Position numbers and translations under genes: made by a program. From Alistipes sp. (GTDB lineage Bacteria > Bacteroidota > Bacteroidia > Bacteroidales > Rikenellaceae), in assembly GCA_022511355.1 (NCBI GenBank), contig JAFLRS010000017.1, forward strand, positions 1 to 19,504: a stretch of 19,504 nt of DNA. The letters are read 5' to 3'. The notes beneath the pieces are model-generated. The model made no database searches and was not told the origin of the DNA. It was given only the letters and a program-made list of their open reading frames with translations. Shown here in pieces: positions 8,449-15,428 of this stretch. How positions within the stretch are numbered: position 1 is the first letter of the stretch; each line of letters opens with the position of its first letter.

Positions 8449-8482
8449 CCGGCGGAAAACAACAGAAAATATCTTATAAAGT

Positions 8483-9586
8483 ATGAAAAAATTCTACATT
8501 TTGCTGGCTGCGGCAACGATGTTGTCGGCAGCTGCGACGGCACAGGTGTCAATCGTGTCGGCAGAGCCCGAAGCGGGCGAACAAATCGCCTTCAACGACG
8601 GAATCAAACAGGGCGACGTAAACAGCGATGAATTCTCGAGCGAAGCTCAGCGCAAGGCCGAACGCGCGGCTATACGCAAAGAACGCAATACGCTCGAATT
8701 CAATGCCAGTCTCAACGGCTCGCTCTCGAACTTCAACAGCAAATGGCAGTCGGTGAACGGCAACACCAACTCGCTGACCGGTATCGCAAGCGTTCTCTTT
8801 ACGCATCAGTACAACAAGGGTATGTTCACCCTCAACAACAAGGCTACCGGCAAACTCGGCTACACCAACAGCAGCAAGGAGTGGGTGAAGAGTCAGGACG
8901 AATGGTTCGTATCGACCGCTCCCGCATACAAAATAGCCGACAAATGGAATTTCGGTGCCGATTTGTCGCTGCGTTCGCAATTCGCAAACGGATTCGACGG
9001 CGACCTCAACCGCACAAGCAAATTCTTCGCCCCCGCCTACTTCAATGTGTCGGTCGGCTTTACCTACGTTTGCCCCGACCCCAAATTCCCCATTAAAATC
9101 AGTATGTCGCCCATATCCATGAATGCCGTTTACGTTATGAGCGACGAGGTTCGTTACGGATTCATGGACCGCGCATTCGGAGCCGGCACCACCGTAAGTT
9201 CGCTCAAGGACAAGGCCGAATGGTTCAAACCTTACTGCTACGGTCTGACCCTCGAAAACGGCAGACAGCGTTACGAGGGCGGTTCGTCGATTCAAATCGA
9301 TTTCGACCGCACCTTCGACAACAAAGGCATCTTCCGCTACCGCACCACCCTCTATTCGTTCTACGGCTGGATTAACGAAGCGGTGCAGCAGTCGAGCGAC
9401 CACAAAGACTACTACGAGCATATCGCTCCGACCGTTCGCTGGGAGCATACCATCGATATCAAGGCCACGAAGTACTTCTCGACCCAGTTCTACTTCCAGA
9501 TGTACTACAACAAGGCTCAAATCAATTCGCTCCAGACCCAGATTCTGCTTGGCGTAGGTCTTGCATACACCTTCAAGAACAAATAG
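8483..9586 (+). CDS. DUF3078 family outer-membrane protein
   Basis: A 367-residue exported protein. The N-terminus is a typical signal peptide (MKKF, hydrophobic core, cleavage after ATAQ at about residue 21). The rest has alternating aromatic/polar strands and ends in a strand-like YTF segment, as expected of an outer-membrane beta-barrel. Family features are seen: LSNFNSKW and NGNTNSLTG near the start (about 80-100), FFAPAYFNVSVGF in the middle and KISMSPIS after it. DUF3078 is common in Bacteroidota and has no established biochemical function. A basic/acidic segment (about 50-70) precedes the first strand. The CtpA protease gene begins 36 bases after its stop, so they are probably one transcript; the protease could process envelope proteins including this one, but nothing in the sequence proves it. 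Confidence 0.86.
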   Translation: MKKFYILLAAATMLSAAATAQVSIVSAEPEAGEQIAFNDGIKQGDVNSDEFSSEAQRKAERAAIRKERNTLEFNASLNGSLSNFNSKWQSVNGNTNSLTGIASVLFTHQYNKGMFTLNNKATGKLGYTNSSKEWVKSQDEWFVSTAPAYKIADKWNFGADLSLRSQFANGFDGDLNRTSKFFAPAYFNVSVGFTYVCPDPKFPIKISMSPISMNAVYVMSDEVRYGFMDRAFGAGTTVSSLKDKAEWFKPYCYGLTLENGRQRYEGGSSIQIDFDRTFDNKGIFRYRTTLYSFYGWINEAVQQSSDHKDYYEHIAPTVRWEHTIDIKATKYFSTQFYFQMYYNKAQINSLQTQILLGVGLAYTFKNK

Positions 9587-9622
9587 CGGAAAGGCGCAGC
9601 ATACGCCCCGCAACACAACCGC

Positions 9623-11254
9623 ATGAGCAGCAAAAGGTCGAAAATATTGCGCTGCGCGATTATTGCGCTCGTTGCCTGTACCATCTTCCTCGGAGGATGG
9701 TACTCCGGCAACAGGGCCGGACGGCGGATATCGTTCGGTTATCTGAGCCGCATGGTCGAACTGACGCAGTTGGGCAATAAACTCGACTATACGATGGCGC
9801 TCATCGGTCGCGAATATGTGGACGACATTGCGGTCGATACGCTCGTCGAACGGCTTATGCCGCAGCTCATGGAGCAGCTCGACCCGCATTCGGTATACAT
9901 CCCCGCCGAGGATTTGCAGGAGGTGAACGAACCACTCGAGGGTGAATTCGACGGCATAGGCGTGGTCTTCAACATGGCCACCGACACCGTAATCGTGCTG
10001 AATGTGATACCGGCCGGTCCCGGCGACAAGGCGGGCATACGCAACGGCGACCGCATAATGCGCATCGACGATTCGCTTGTGGCCGGACGCAAAATCCCGC
10101 AGACCGACATCGTGAAGCGTCTGCGCGGACCCCGCGGCACCGAAGTGAAACTCTCGCTCGCCCGTCAGGGCATCGGGAGCGAGGTCGAGGTTACGGTAGA
10201 ACGCGGAGCCATACCTCTGAAGAGCATCGAATCGGCATTCATGACCACCCCCGAAACGGGTTACATCAAACTGTCGCAATTCGCACGCAGCTCGACCGAC
10301 GAACTGCTTGCCGCCATAGCTTCGCTGCGCGAACAGGGCATGAAGCATCTGATATTCGATTTGCGCGGCAATACGGGCGGCTACCTCGACCAGGCCATAG
10401 CCATAGCCAACGAATTTCTGCCCGACGGCAAACTCATAGTCTACACCGAAGACCGCAACGGCAACCGTGTCGAGGAGTTCAGCGACGGCAGCGGAGGTTC
10501 CGATGACCTCGACCTCGCGGTGCTGATCGACGAAGCCAGCGCCTCATCGAGCGAAATTCTTGCCGGCGCGCTTCAGGACAACGACCGCGGCACCATCATC
10601 GGACGACGTTCGTTCGGCAAGGGTCTGGTTCAGCGTCAGATTCCGTTCACCGACGGTTCGGCCATACGTCTTACCGTCGCGCGATACTTCACGCCCACGG
10701 GACGCTCCATTCAGAAACCCTACGAAACGGGCGACGGCGACAGCTACAACGAAGATATCGCCAACCGATTTCTGCACAACGAATTTTTCTCGGCCGACAG
10801 CATCCGCTTCGCCGACTCGCTGCGCTTCACCACCCCCGCAGGCAAAACCGTCTACGGCGGCGGAGGCATCATGCCCGACATCTTCGTGCCGCTCGACACC
10901 GCCGACATGACACGTTATTTTCTCGAGGTTTCGGGCCGCAACATCATCTACCGCTACACGATAGATTATGCCGACCGTCACAGAGCCGAACTCGACAGGA
11001 TAGAGACGCTCGACCAACTCAGAGCATATCTCGATGCCGACACCTCGCTGCTCGACGACTTCGTGCGCTATGCCGAACGCAACGGCGTAAAGCCCGACCG
11101 GCATCAGATAGCCGTTTCGCGCAAATTGATAACGGCACAGCTGCGGGCCTACATAAGCCGCAACACGAAACTCGAAAGCGACGGTTTCTACGACAACATC
11201 CACCCGATAGACAACACCGTGCAGCGGGCGATAGAGTTCCTCGAAAAGAGATAG
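9623..11254 (+). CDS. C-terminal processing peptidase (S41A, CtpA/Prc type)
   Basis: A 543-residue periplasmic serine protease anchored by one N-terminal membrane segment (about 11-27, after MSSKRSK). It contains the N-terminal helical segment with LDPHSVYI (87-94), a PDZ domain (about 105-190; EFDGIGVVF, AGIRNGDRI) and the S41 core: LIFDLRGNTGG (243-253), DEASASSSEILAGAL with the likely nucleophile Ser308, and FGKGLVQ with the likely base Lys333. The Ser-Lys spacing of 25 equals that of characterised enzymes. A C-terminal extension of about 170 residues after the core is usual for Bacteroidota members. It should cut proteins at C-terminal tails in the envelope. It lies 36 bases downstream of the DUF3078 gene and ends at a bidirectional terminator. 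Confidence 0.95.
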   Translation: MSSKRSKILRCAIIALVACTIFLGGWYSGNRAGRRISFGYLSRMVELTQLGNKLDYTMALIGREYVDDIAVDTLVERLMPQLMEQLDPHSVYIPAEDLQEVNEPLEGEFDGIGVVFNMATDTVIVLNVIPAGPGDKAGIRNGDRIMRIDDSLVAGRKIPQTDIVKRLRGPRGTEVKLSLARQGIGSEVEVTVERGAIPLKSIESAFMTTPETGYIKLSQFARSSTDELLAAIASLREQGMKHLIFDLRGNTGGYLDQAIAIANEFLPDGKLIVYTEDRNGNRVEEFSDGSGGSDDLDLAVLIDEASASSSEILAGALQDNDRGTIIGRRSFGKGLVQRQIPFTDGSAIRLTVARYFTPTGRSIQKPYETGDGDSYNEDIANRFLHNEFFSADSIRFADSLRFTTPAGKTVYGGGGIMPDIFVPLDTADMTRYFLEVSGRNIIYRYTIDYADRHRAELDRIETLDQLRAYLDADTSLLDDFVRYAERNGVKPDRHQIAVSRKLITAQLRAYISRNTKLESDGFYDNIHPIDNTVQRAIEFLEKR

Positions 11255-11286
11255 AAAAAAAGACGGTCAACGGGGCCGTCTTTTTT
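11255..11286. terminator. Bidirectional intrinsic terminator between convergent genes
   Basis: GACGG (11262-11266) pairs with CCGTC (11276-11280). The stem is flanked by an A-run (11255-11261) on one side and a T-run (11281-11286) on the other, so it reads as a hairpin plus U-tract on both strands. It fills almost the whole gap between the ctpA stop and the aminotransferase stop. Confidence 0.85.
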
Positions 11287-11289
11287 CGT

Positions 11290-12489
11290 TCAGAGTCTGT
11301 CGAGACATCGCAGTATTATGGCCGCGCTGTCGCGAATCTCCTCTTCGGATATTACGAGCGGCGGCGATATGCGGAATGCGGTGTCGCAGTAGAGGAACCA
11401 GTCGCTCATGATGCCCTCTTCGGCGAACATACGCATCATGGCGAACATCTTTTCGGCCGAGCCCAGCTCCACTGCCGCGAGCAGACCGCTGCGGCGAATC
11501 TCCATGACCTGCGGATGTCCTGACAGCAGCTCTTCGTAAAGACGGCCTTTCTCTTCGGCCTGTTCGGCCAGTCGGTTGTCGAGGATGTACTCCAGAGCCG
11601 CCAGACCCGCCGCACAGCATACGGGATGACCTCCGAATGTGGTTATATGTCCCAGTACGGGGTTTTCGGTGAGCAGATTCATTACATCGTGAGCCGCCGC
11701 GAAGCCGCCGAGGGGCATACCTCCGCCGAAGGCTTTGGCCATGCACACTATGTCGGGCGTGACGCCGTACTTCTGCATGGCGAAGAGGGTTCCGGTGCGT
11801 CCCATGCCGGTCTGAATCTCGTCGAAGATGAGCATGGCGCCCGTTTGGTCGCACCTCTGCCGCAGAGCCTGCAGATAACCTTCGTGCGGAGTGCGTACTC
11901 CGGCTTCACCCTGTACGGGTTCGGCAATCACGCAGGCGGTGCGTTCGGTTATGAACCGAAGGTCGTCGAAGGAGTTGAACTCTATGGAGCGGACGTCGGG
12001 CATCAGCGGCCGGAATGCGTTTTTCCACTCTTCGCCTTCGGGTGCGCCCATCAGAGCCATGGCTCCGTGCGTGGAACCGTGATAGGCTCTGCGCATCGAG
12101 ATTATTTCGGTGCGGTGCGTGGCCCGTTTGGCCAATTTAAGCGCGCCTTCGACCGCTTCGGCCCCCGAATTCACGAAATAGATGCTGTCGAGCGGTTCGG
12201 GCAGCAGCGAAGCCATACGGGCGGCATATTCGGTCTGCGGACGTTCGATAATCTCGCCGTAGACCATTATGTGCATATATCGTCCGGCCTGCTCCTGCAC
12301 GGCCCTCACCACGCAGGGATTGCCGTGACCGACATTGCTCACCGATACGCCCGAAACGAGGTCGTAATAAGGTTTGCCTTCGGGCGTGTAGAAGAATACG
12401 CCTTCGGCGCGTGCCGCCTCTATCATCATGGGCGACGGGGAGGTCTGCCCCACATGGCGCAAAAACGCACTCCTTAAAAGTTCTGCCAT
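11290..12489 (-). CDS. Class III PLP-dependent aminotransferase
   Basis: A 399-residue fold-type I aminotransferase of the acetylornithine/4-aminobutyrate group, cytoplasmic. Seen: the phosphate-binding segment NSGAEAVEGALKLAK (107-121), YHGSTHG (136-142), the ring-stacking region ACVIAEPVQGEAGV, LIFDEIQTGMGRTG with Asp223, and MAKAFGGGMPLGG with the Schiff-base Lys252. FGGHPVCCAAGLAA is also typical. The amino donor and acceptor cannot be read from the sequence. It is not next to arginine genes, so argD is not assigned. The start ATG (12489) lies 9 bases after the rsgA stop, so both are likely one operon. The stop is just past the shared terminator with ctpA. Confidence 0.93.
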   Translation of the reverse strand: MAELLRSAFLRHVGQTSPSPMMIEAARAEGVFFYTPEGKPYYDLVSGVSVSNVGHGNPCVVRAVQEQAGRYMHIMVYGEIIERPQTEYAARMASLLPEPLDSIYFVNSGAEAVEGALKLAKRATHRTEIISMRRAYHGSTHGAMALMGAPEGEEWKNAFRPLMPDVRSIEFNSFDDLRFITERTACVIAEPVQGEAGVRTPHEGYLQALRQRCDQTGAMLIFDEIQTGMGRTGTLFAMQKYGVTPDIVCMAKAFGGGMPLGGFAAAHDVMNLLTENPVLGHITTFGGHPVCCAAGLAALEYILDNRLAEQAEEKGRLYEELLSGHPQVMEIRRSGLLAAVELGSAEKMFAMMRMFAEEGIMSDWFLYCDTAFRISPPLVISEEEIRDSAAIILRCLDRL

Positions 12490-12498
12490 AGCGATTGT

Positions 12499-13434
12499 CT
12501 ATTTTCTGTATTTTTCGTCTTCGTCGAGAATCTTCAGATAGCTTTCGTAGCGCGAAAGGGCTATCTCGCCCGACTCCACCGCCGCACGGACCGCACAGGC
12601 AGGCTCGTGAGTGTGGGTGCAGTTGAAAAACCGGCATTCCGAAGCCGCTCGCATCATCTCGGGGAAATAGTGCCACAATTCGGCGTCGTCGATGTCGATG
12701 AGTCCGAATCCCTTGATGCCCGGAGTGTCTATCACGAATCCGCCCGACGCAAGTTCGTACATCGTCGAGAAGGTGGTCGTATGGCGGCCTTTGCGGTGAC
12801 TCTGCGAAATCTCGCCCGTGCGAATCTCCTGCGCGGGACACAGACGACCGATAAGGGTCGATTTTCCCACTCCCGAATTGCCCGCCACCAAAGTGGTTCC
12901 CTCGGCCGTAAGACGTTCAACGCGTTCGAGCCCCTCGCCCGTTGCGGCCGAAATCTCCACCACTTCGTATCCCGCACTGCCGTATACGGCACGGAAATAC
13001 TCCACGTCGTCGCGTCGGCCGGCATTCAAATCGGACTTCGCCAGCAGTATGGTGACCGGAATGCGGTAGGCTTCGCAGGTGACTAAAAAACGGTCGAGGA
13101 ATTCGGGTGCGGTGACCGGCTCCGAAAGCGTGGCCACCAATAGTGCGCGGTCGATGTTGGCTGCAATTATGTGGGACTCTTTCGAGAGGTTCGACGCCCG
13201 ACGGATTACGTAGTTGCGCCGCGGATGCAGATTTTCGATTACGCGGTCGTCGCCCTCCGAGACCACATCCACACGGTCGCCCACAACCACCGGATTGGTC
13301 GAACGCACCCCCTTGAGACGCATCCGGCCACGGATTCGGCATTTGCAGACCGTTCCGTCTTCGGTGCGCACGTCGTACCAGCTGCCCGTAGCCTTGACCA
13401 CCGTTCCTGTCGATATGTTGCGCGACTCCTCCAC
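12499..13434 (-). CDS. rsgA: Ribosome small-subunit-dependent GTPase A
   Basis: A circularly permuted GTPase that checks late maturation of the 30S subunit. Order seen: N-terminal OB-fold (CKCRIRGRMRLKG, VVVGDRV), G4 motif LLAKSDLN, G1 motif GNSGVGKS, the switch segment KGRHTTTFS, G3 DTPGIKGFG, and the C-terminal zinc module with Cys-x5-Cys-x-His spacing followed by EPACAV. Length is normal at about 300-320. The start is unclear: the longest frame opens at a TTG (13458) that overlaps the -7 element TATCTTTG, so it would not be transcribed. No ATG exists upstream of the OB-fold; GTG at 13434 is used here and GTG at 13401, with AGGA five bases before it, is an alternative. Confidence 0.94.
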   Translation of the reverse strand: MEESRNISTGTVVKATGSWYDVRTEDGTVCKCRIRGRMRLKGVRSTNPVVVGDRVDVVSEGDDRVIENLHPRRNYVIRRASNLSKESHIIAANIDRALLVATLSEPVTAPEFLDRFLVTCEAYRIPVTILLAKSDLNAGRRDDVEYFRAVYGSAGYEVVEISAATGEGLERVERLTAEGTTLVAGNSGVGKSTLIGRLCPAQEIRTGEISQSHRKGRHTTTFSTMYELASGGFVIDTPGIKGFGLIDIDDAELWHYFPEMMRAASECRFFNCTHTHEPACAVRAAVESGEIALSRYESYLKILDEDEKYRK

Positions 13435-13455
13435 AGATTGCTTTTTTTCTTTGTA

Positions 13456-13463
13456 CAAAGATA
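13456..13463 (-). promoter_or_regulatory. -7 promoter element of rsgA
   Basis: On the minus strand this reads TATCTTTG (exact TAnnTTTG). It follows the terminator of the LRR lipoprotein gene, as expected for the promoter of the rsgA-aminotransferase unit. Transcription should begin near 13449. Confidence 0.65.
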
Positions 13464-13498
13464 ACGAGTTTTTTCATTTCGCCGGCTCCGCAGGGGAC

Positions 13499-13541
13499 AA
13501 AAAAAGCCGGCAGTCGGGGTTTGAAACCTCATCTGCCGGCT
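13499..13541 (-). terminator. Intrinsic terminator of the LRR lipoprotein gene
   Basis: On the minus strand AGCCGGCAG (13541-13533) pairs with CTGCCGGCT (13513-13505), with an inner GGTTT/AAACC pairing, and is followed by seven T. It begins 26 bases after the lipoprotein stop. Confidence 0.9.
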
Positions 13542-13566
13542 GCAATGCCGCGGAGAACGGCTGCTG

Positions 13567-14505
13567 TCAGAAGTCGTAACCCTCTATCTTGTCGGCCGCA
13601 AACTCCCAAGCCGACTTGTAGGCATCGACCGAAGCGCGCGGTACATAGACGTGCTTCAGCGAGGGCATATCGGAGCTTGAGGGTTTGACGTTGTATTCGA
13701 ATGCGGGCGGAACCGACGCCTTGCAGTAAATATCCTCCAACGAATTGTTGCGCTCGAAGGCACCGTAACCGAATTGCGTCAAATCGCCGAGAATGGTAAG
13801 CTTTTTGAGATACCAGCAAGTATTGAATGCCGCCATGGCGATCTGCGTAACGCTTTCGGGCAGGGTCAGCTCCTCGAGCTCGACATAGGCGAATGCCGAA
13901 TCGCCGACGGAGGTGATGTCGTCGGGCAGGGTATAGCTATCGAGACCTGCCGGAGCGAATGCCTTAAGCTCGCCGTTCACCACCAGACAGCGGGGGTCGT
14001 CGGCGTGTACGAACTTGCCGTAGAAACGTTTGAGTCCGATACACCCTCTGAACGGATTCTGCTGTATGGTCTCCACATTCTCCGATATGGTGAACTGCTC
14101 GAGAAACGAATGGTTGTCAAAAGCGTAGTGGCCGATGGATTTTACGCTCTCGGGAAGTTTCAGCTGTGTGACGAAGGTTCCGTCGGTACCGTCGTTGTCG
14201 CGCAGAGCCTGCATACCGACTTTGGTAATTTCGCCGTCGAACTTCAGAATGCCCGTCTTGCCGGTGTAGGATGCGTTGAGGAAGTTCGCTCCGAAGTACG
14301 AAGCGGTGGTCTCATAGGGCGTCATGGGGTTTCCCGTGGTGGTCTGAAAGTGAATTTCGTCCGAAGGAACCGCTTCGGGATGCCACTGCACGAGTTTTTC
14401 CTCGTTGTCGGGTTTCTCGTTCACCTTGTTGCCCGAACTGCACGATACGGCGGCCGCGGCAAAAACGAATGCGAATGCAATTTGAAAAATGTTTTTTGTC
14501 TTCAT
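13567..14505 (-). CDS. BspA-type leucine-rich-repeat lipoprotein
   Basis: A 312-residue exported lipoprotein: a basic start, hydrophobic core and lipobox AVSC with Cys22. The body contains LRR_5/BspA-type repeats seen as paired LPESV..IG..AF and L..T.. units (LPESVKSIGHYAF, LPDDITSVGDSAF, LPESVTQIAMAAF, LGDLTQFGYGAF). It ends with the usual VYVPRASVDAYKSAW...I cap. Such proteins are abundant on the cell surface or in the periplasm of Bacteroidota and are linked to binding or adhesion in some species; the ligand here is unknown. The frame opens earlier (14703), but ATG 14505 gives the signal peptide and follows an A-rich leader (AACTTAAACAAC). Upstream lies a structured RNA with its own promoter; downstream is a strong terminator, so the gene is monocistronic or shares a transcript only with that RNA. 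Confidence 0.9.
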   Translation of the reverse strand: MKTKNIFQIAFAFVFAAAAVSCSSGNKVNEKPDNEEKLVQWHPEAVPSDEIHFQTTTGNPMTPYETTASYFGANFLNASYTGKTGILKFDGEITKVGMQALRDNDGTDGTFVTQLKLPESVKSIGHYAFDNHSFLEQFTISENVETIQQNPFRGCIGLKRFYGKFVHADDPRCLVVNGELKAFAPAGLDSYTLPDDITSVGDSAFAYVELEELTLPESVTQIAMAAFNTCWYLKKLTILGDLTQFGYGAFERNNSLEDIYCKASVPPAFEYNVKPSSSDMPSLKHVYVPRASVDAYKSAWEFAADKIEGYDF

Positions 14506-14559
14506 GTTGTTTAAGTTTTTAATAATAGGGTTCAACTCTGTAATCGTCGGCAGCGAAGA

Positions 14560-14774
14560 CAAAAAAAGACGCGAACAATACCGTTCATATCCGTGTGAGA
14601 GGGTCTTGGCGTACCCAAAAGAGAAGATATGGCAGATTGCCCACGCCCGAAACAAGCGTGAGCACCAACCTCGCCAACTTTCCCTTTTGTTAAAAACCGC
14701 CAAGTTTTCTCACACAAGAAAGTAAAGCCGATGCTTTTTTTATCCGTATGTATGTGTGGTCGGCGTTAAGCCGT
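14560..14774 (-). ncRNA. Candidate structured RNA (independent ncRNA or long 5' leader of the LRR lipoprotein gene)
   Basis: The 302-base gap 14506-14807 has no credible gene. Its core, 14593-14715, folds into one long imperfect rod. P1 14593-14600/14708-14715 (8 pairs), P2 14605-14611/14698-14704 (7), P3 14616-14625/14680-14689 (10), P4 14631-14635/14670-14675 (5, one bulge), P5 14638-14646/14656-14664 (9), apical loop 14647-14655. Two positions are A x C mismatches read on the plus strand but G-U pairs on the minus strand (14622/14683 and 14641/14661), so the RNA should be minus-sense. A good promoter starts it near 14774. A small hairpin (14586-14573) plus a T-run (14567-14561) could end it, giving about 210 bases. 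The ends given are estimates. The family is not recognised; the rod shape and size recall 6S RNA, but that is only a guess. Confidence 0.55.
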
Positions 14775-14780
14775 CCGGTG

Positions 14781-14811
14781 CAAAAGTATATAAATTTGCG
14801 GTAAAAATCAA
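14781..14811 (-). promoter_or_regulatory. Promoter of the structured RNA / LRR lipoprotein leader
   Basis: On the minus strand: TTG at 14811-14809 (inside the last codons of cvpA), a 20-base spacer, then TACTTTTG at 14788-14781, an exact TAnnTTTG. Predicted transcription start is near 14774. A hairpin with CGGC/GCCG arms (14761-14764/14770-14773) lies at the very 5' end of the transcript. Confidence 0.7.
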
Positions 14812-15323
14812 ATATGGTCCAGACCTTTGTCCACTGCCTGTGCTGCTCCGTCGAGAGCTTCGAGGCTGAGCAGACCCAGATTCTCGGCCAGACGACACAG
14901 CGGCCGGTAGGTTATCGAGCGGTCGAGCGTGCTGCGGGGGACGAATTCGGTGACGTTGTTGATGCGGTCGAAGACGGCACATCCTATGCCCGCCACTATG
15001 GCCACCTTGACGAATGAGAGAAATATGCCCAGCAGAATGTCGAGAATGCCGAATCCGGCCGAGCGGAATATTTTTCTGATTATGTGTCCGATGAGCAGGG
15101 CGACCAAAGCCGCGCATACGAAGACGATAAAGAATCCGGCCAGAGCCGAATAGCGCGGATCGATGCCCAAACGCATTCCCGCTTCGGCGCCGGTGCGTGC
15201 CGCCACCGCTATGCCCGCGATTACGGCTGCCAGCCCGAACGCCTGAACTATGAATCCGCGACGCCAACCGCTTATAACAGCCGCCATCGCCACTATGCAC
15301 ATCACGATATCGAATATCACCAT
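14808..15323 (-). CDS. CvpA family inner-membrane protein
   Basis: A 171-residue integral membrane protein with about four hydrophobic segments (roughly 2-19, 23-43, 59-79 and 88-113) and a short soluble tail. The start MVIFDIVMCIV and the following GWRRGFIVQAFG match the CvpA pattern, in which a short first helix is followed by a Gly/Arg-rich turn. CvpA proteins are linked to colicin V production, purF-region operons and envelope stress in enterobacteria; the molecular activity is not established. ATG 15323 is preferred over a GTG at 15374 that lies within a -7-like element and over an ATG at 15365 almost at the expected transcript start. Single gene; the next promoter begins in its last codons. 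Confidence 0.85.
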   Translation of the reverse strand: MVIFDIVMCIVAMAAVISGWRRGFIVQAFGLAAVIAGIAVAARTGAEAGMRLGIDPRYSALAGFFIVFVCAALVALLIGHIIRKIFRSAGFGILDILLGIFLSFVKVAIVAGIGCAVFDRINNVTEFVPRSTLDRSITYRPLCRLAENLGLLSLEALDGAAQAVDKGLDHI

Positions 15324-15373
15324 AAGCGTATCTGTTTTTGCGTCCGTCCTCAGCGAACGGCACATTATCCGCA

Positions 15374-15381
15374 CGAAGTTA
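15374..15381 (-). promoter_or_regulatory. Probable -7 element of cvpA
   Basis: On the minus strand this reads TAACTTCG, one mismatch from TAnnTTTG. It is in the divergent gap shared with the GH2 gene and would put transcription near 15367, upstream of the ATG at 15323. Confidence 0.4.
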
Positions 15382-15402
15382 GCATTTTTTTTCGTTTATT
15401 CA

Positions 15403-15410
15403 TATATTTG
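15403..15410 (+). promoter_or_regulatory. -7 promoter element of the GH2 gene
   Basis: The plus strand reads TATATTTG (exact TAnnTTTG), 18 bases before the ATG at 15429. No good -33 TTG is seen, only a T-rich stretch. Confidence 0.65.
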
Positions 15411-15428
15411 CACCATAAAGAGAAGCAT

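Noticed and set aside
8549..10348. 599-residue minus-strand frame
   Set aside because: It is the antisense shadow of the DUF3078 and CtpA genes, which have signal peptides, motifs and a promoter.
11290..12489. Assignment as argD or a specific ornithine aminotransferase
   Set aside because: Motifs support class III only. No arginine-biosynthesis genes are nearby and substrate-determining residues cannot be judged without alignment.
14593..14715. Miniature inverted-repeat transposable element (MITE)
   Set aside because: The terminal arms are inverted repeats, but no flanking target duplication was seen, no second copy was noticed in the window, and the G-U pattern favours a functional RNA. 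A genome-wide copy count would settle it.
14593..14715. SRP RNA, tmRNA or RNase P RNA
   Set aside because: The apical loop and helices lack the signature loops of SRP RNA, and there is no tRNA-like end or tag frame for tmRNA and no RNase P core motif.
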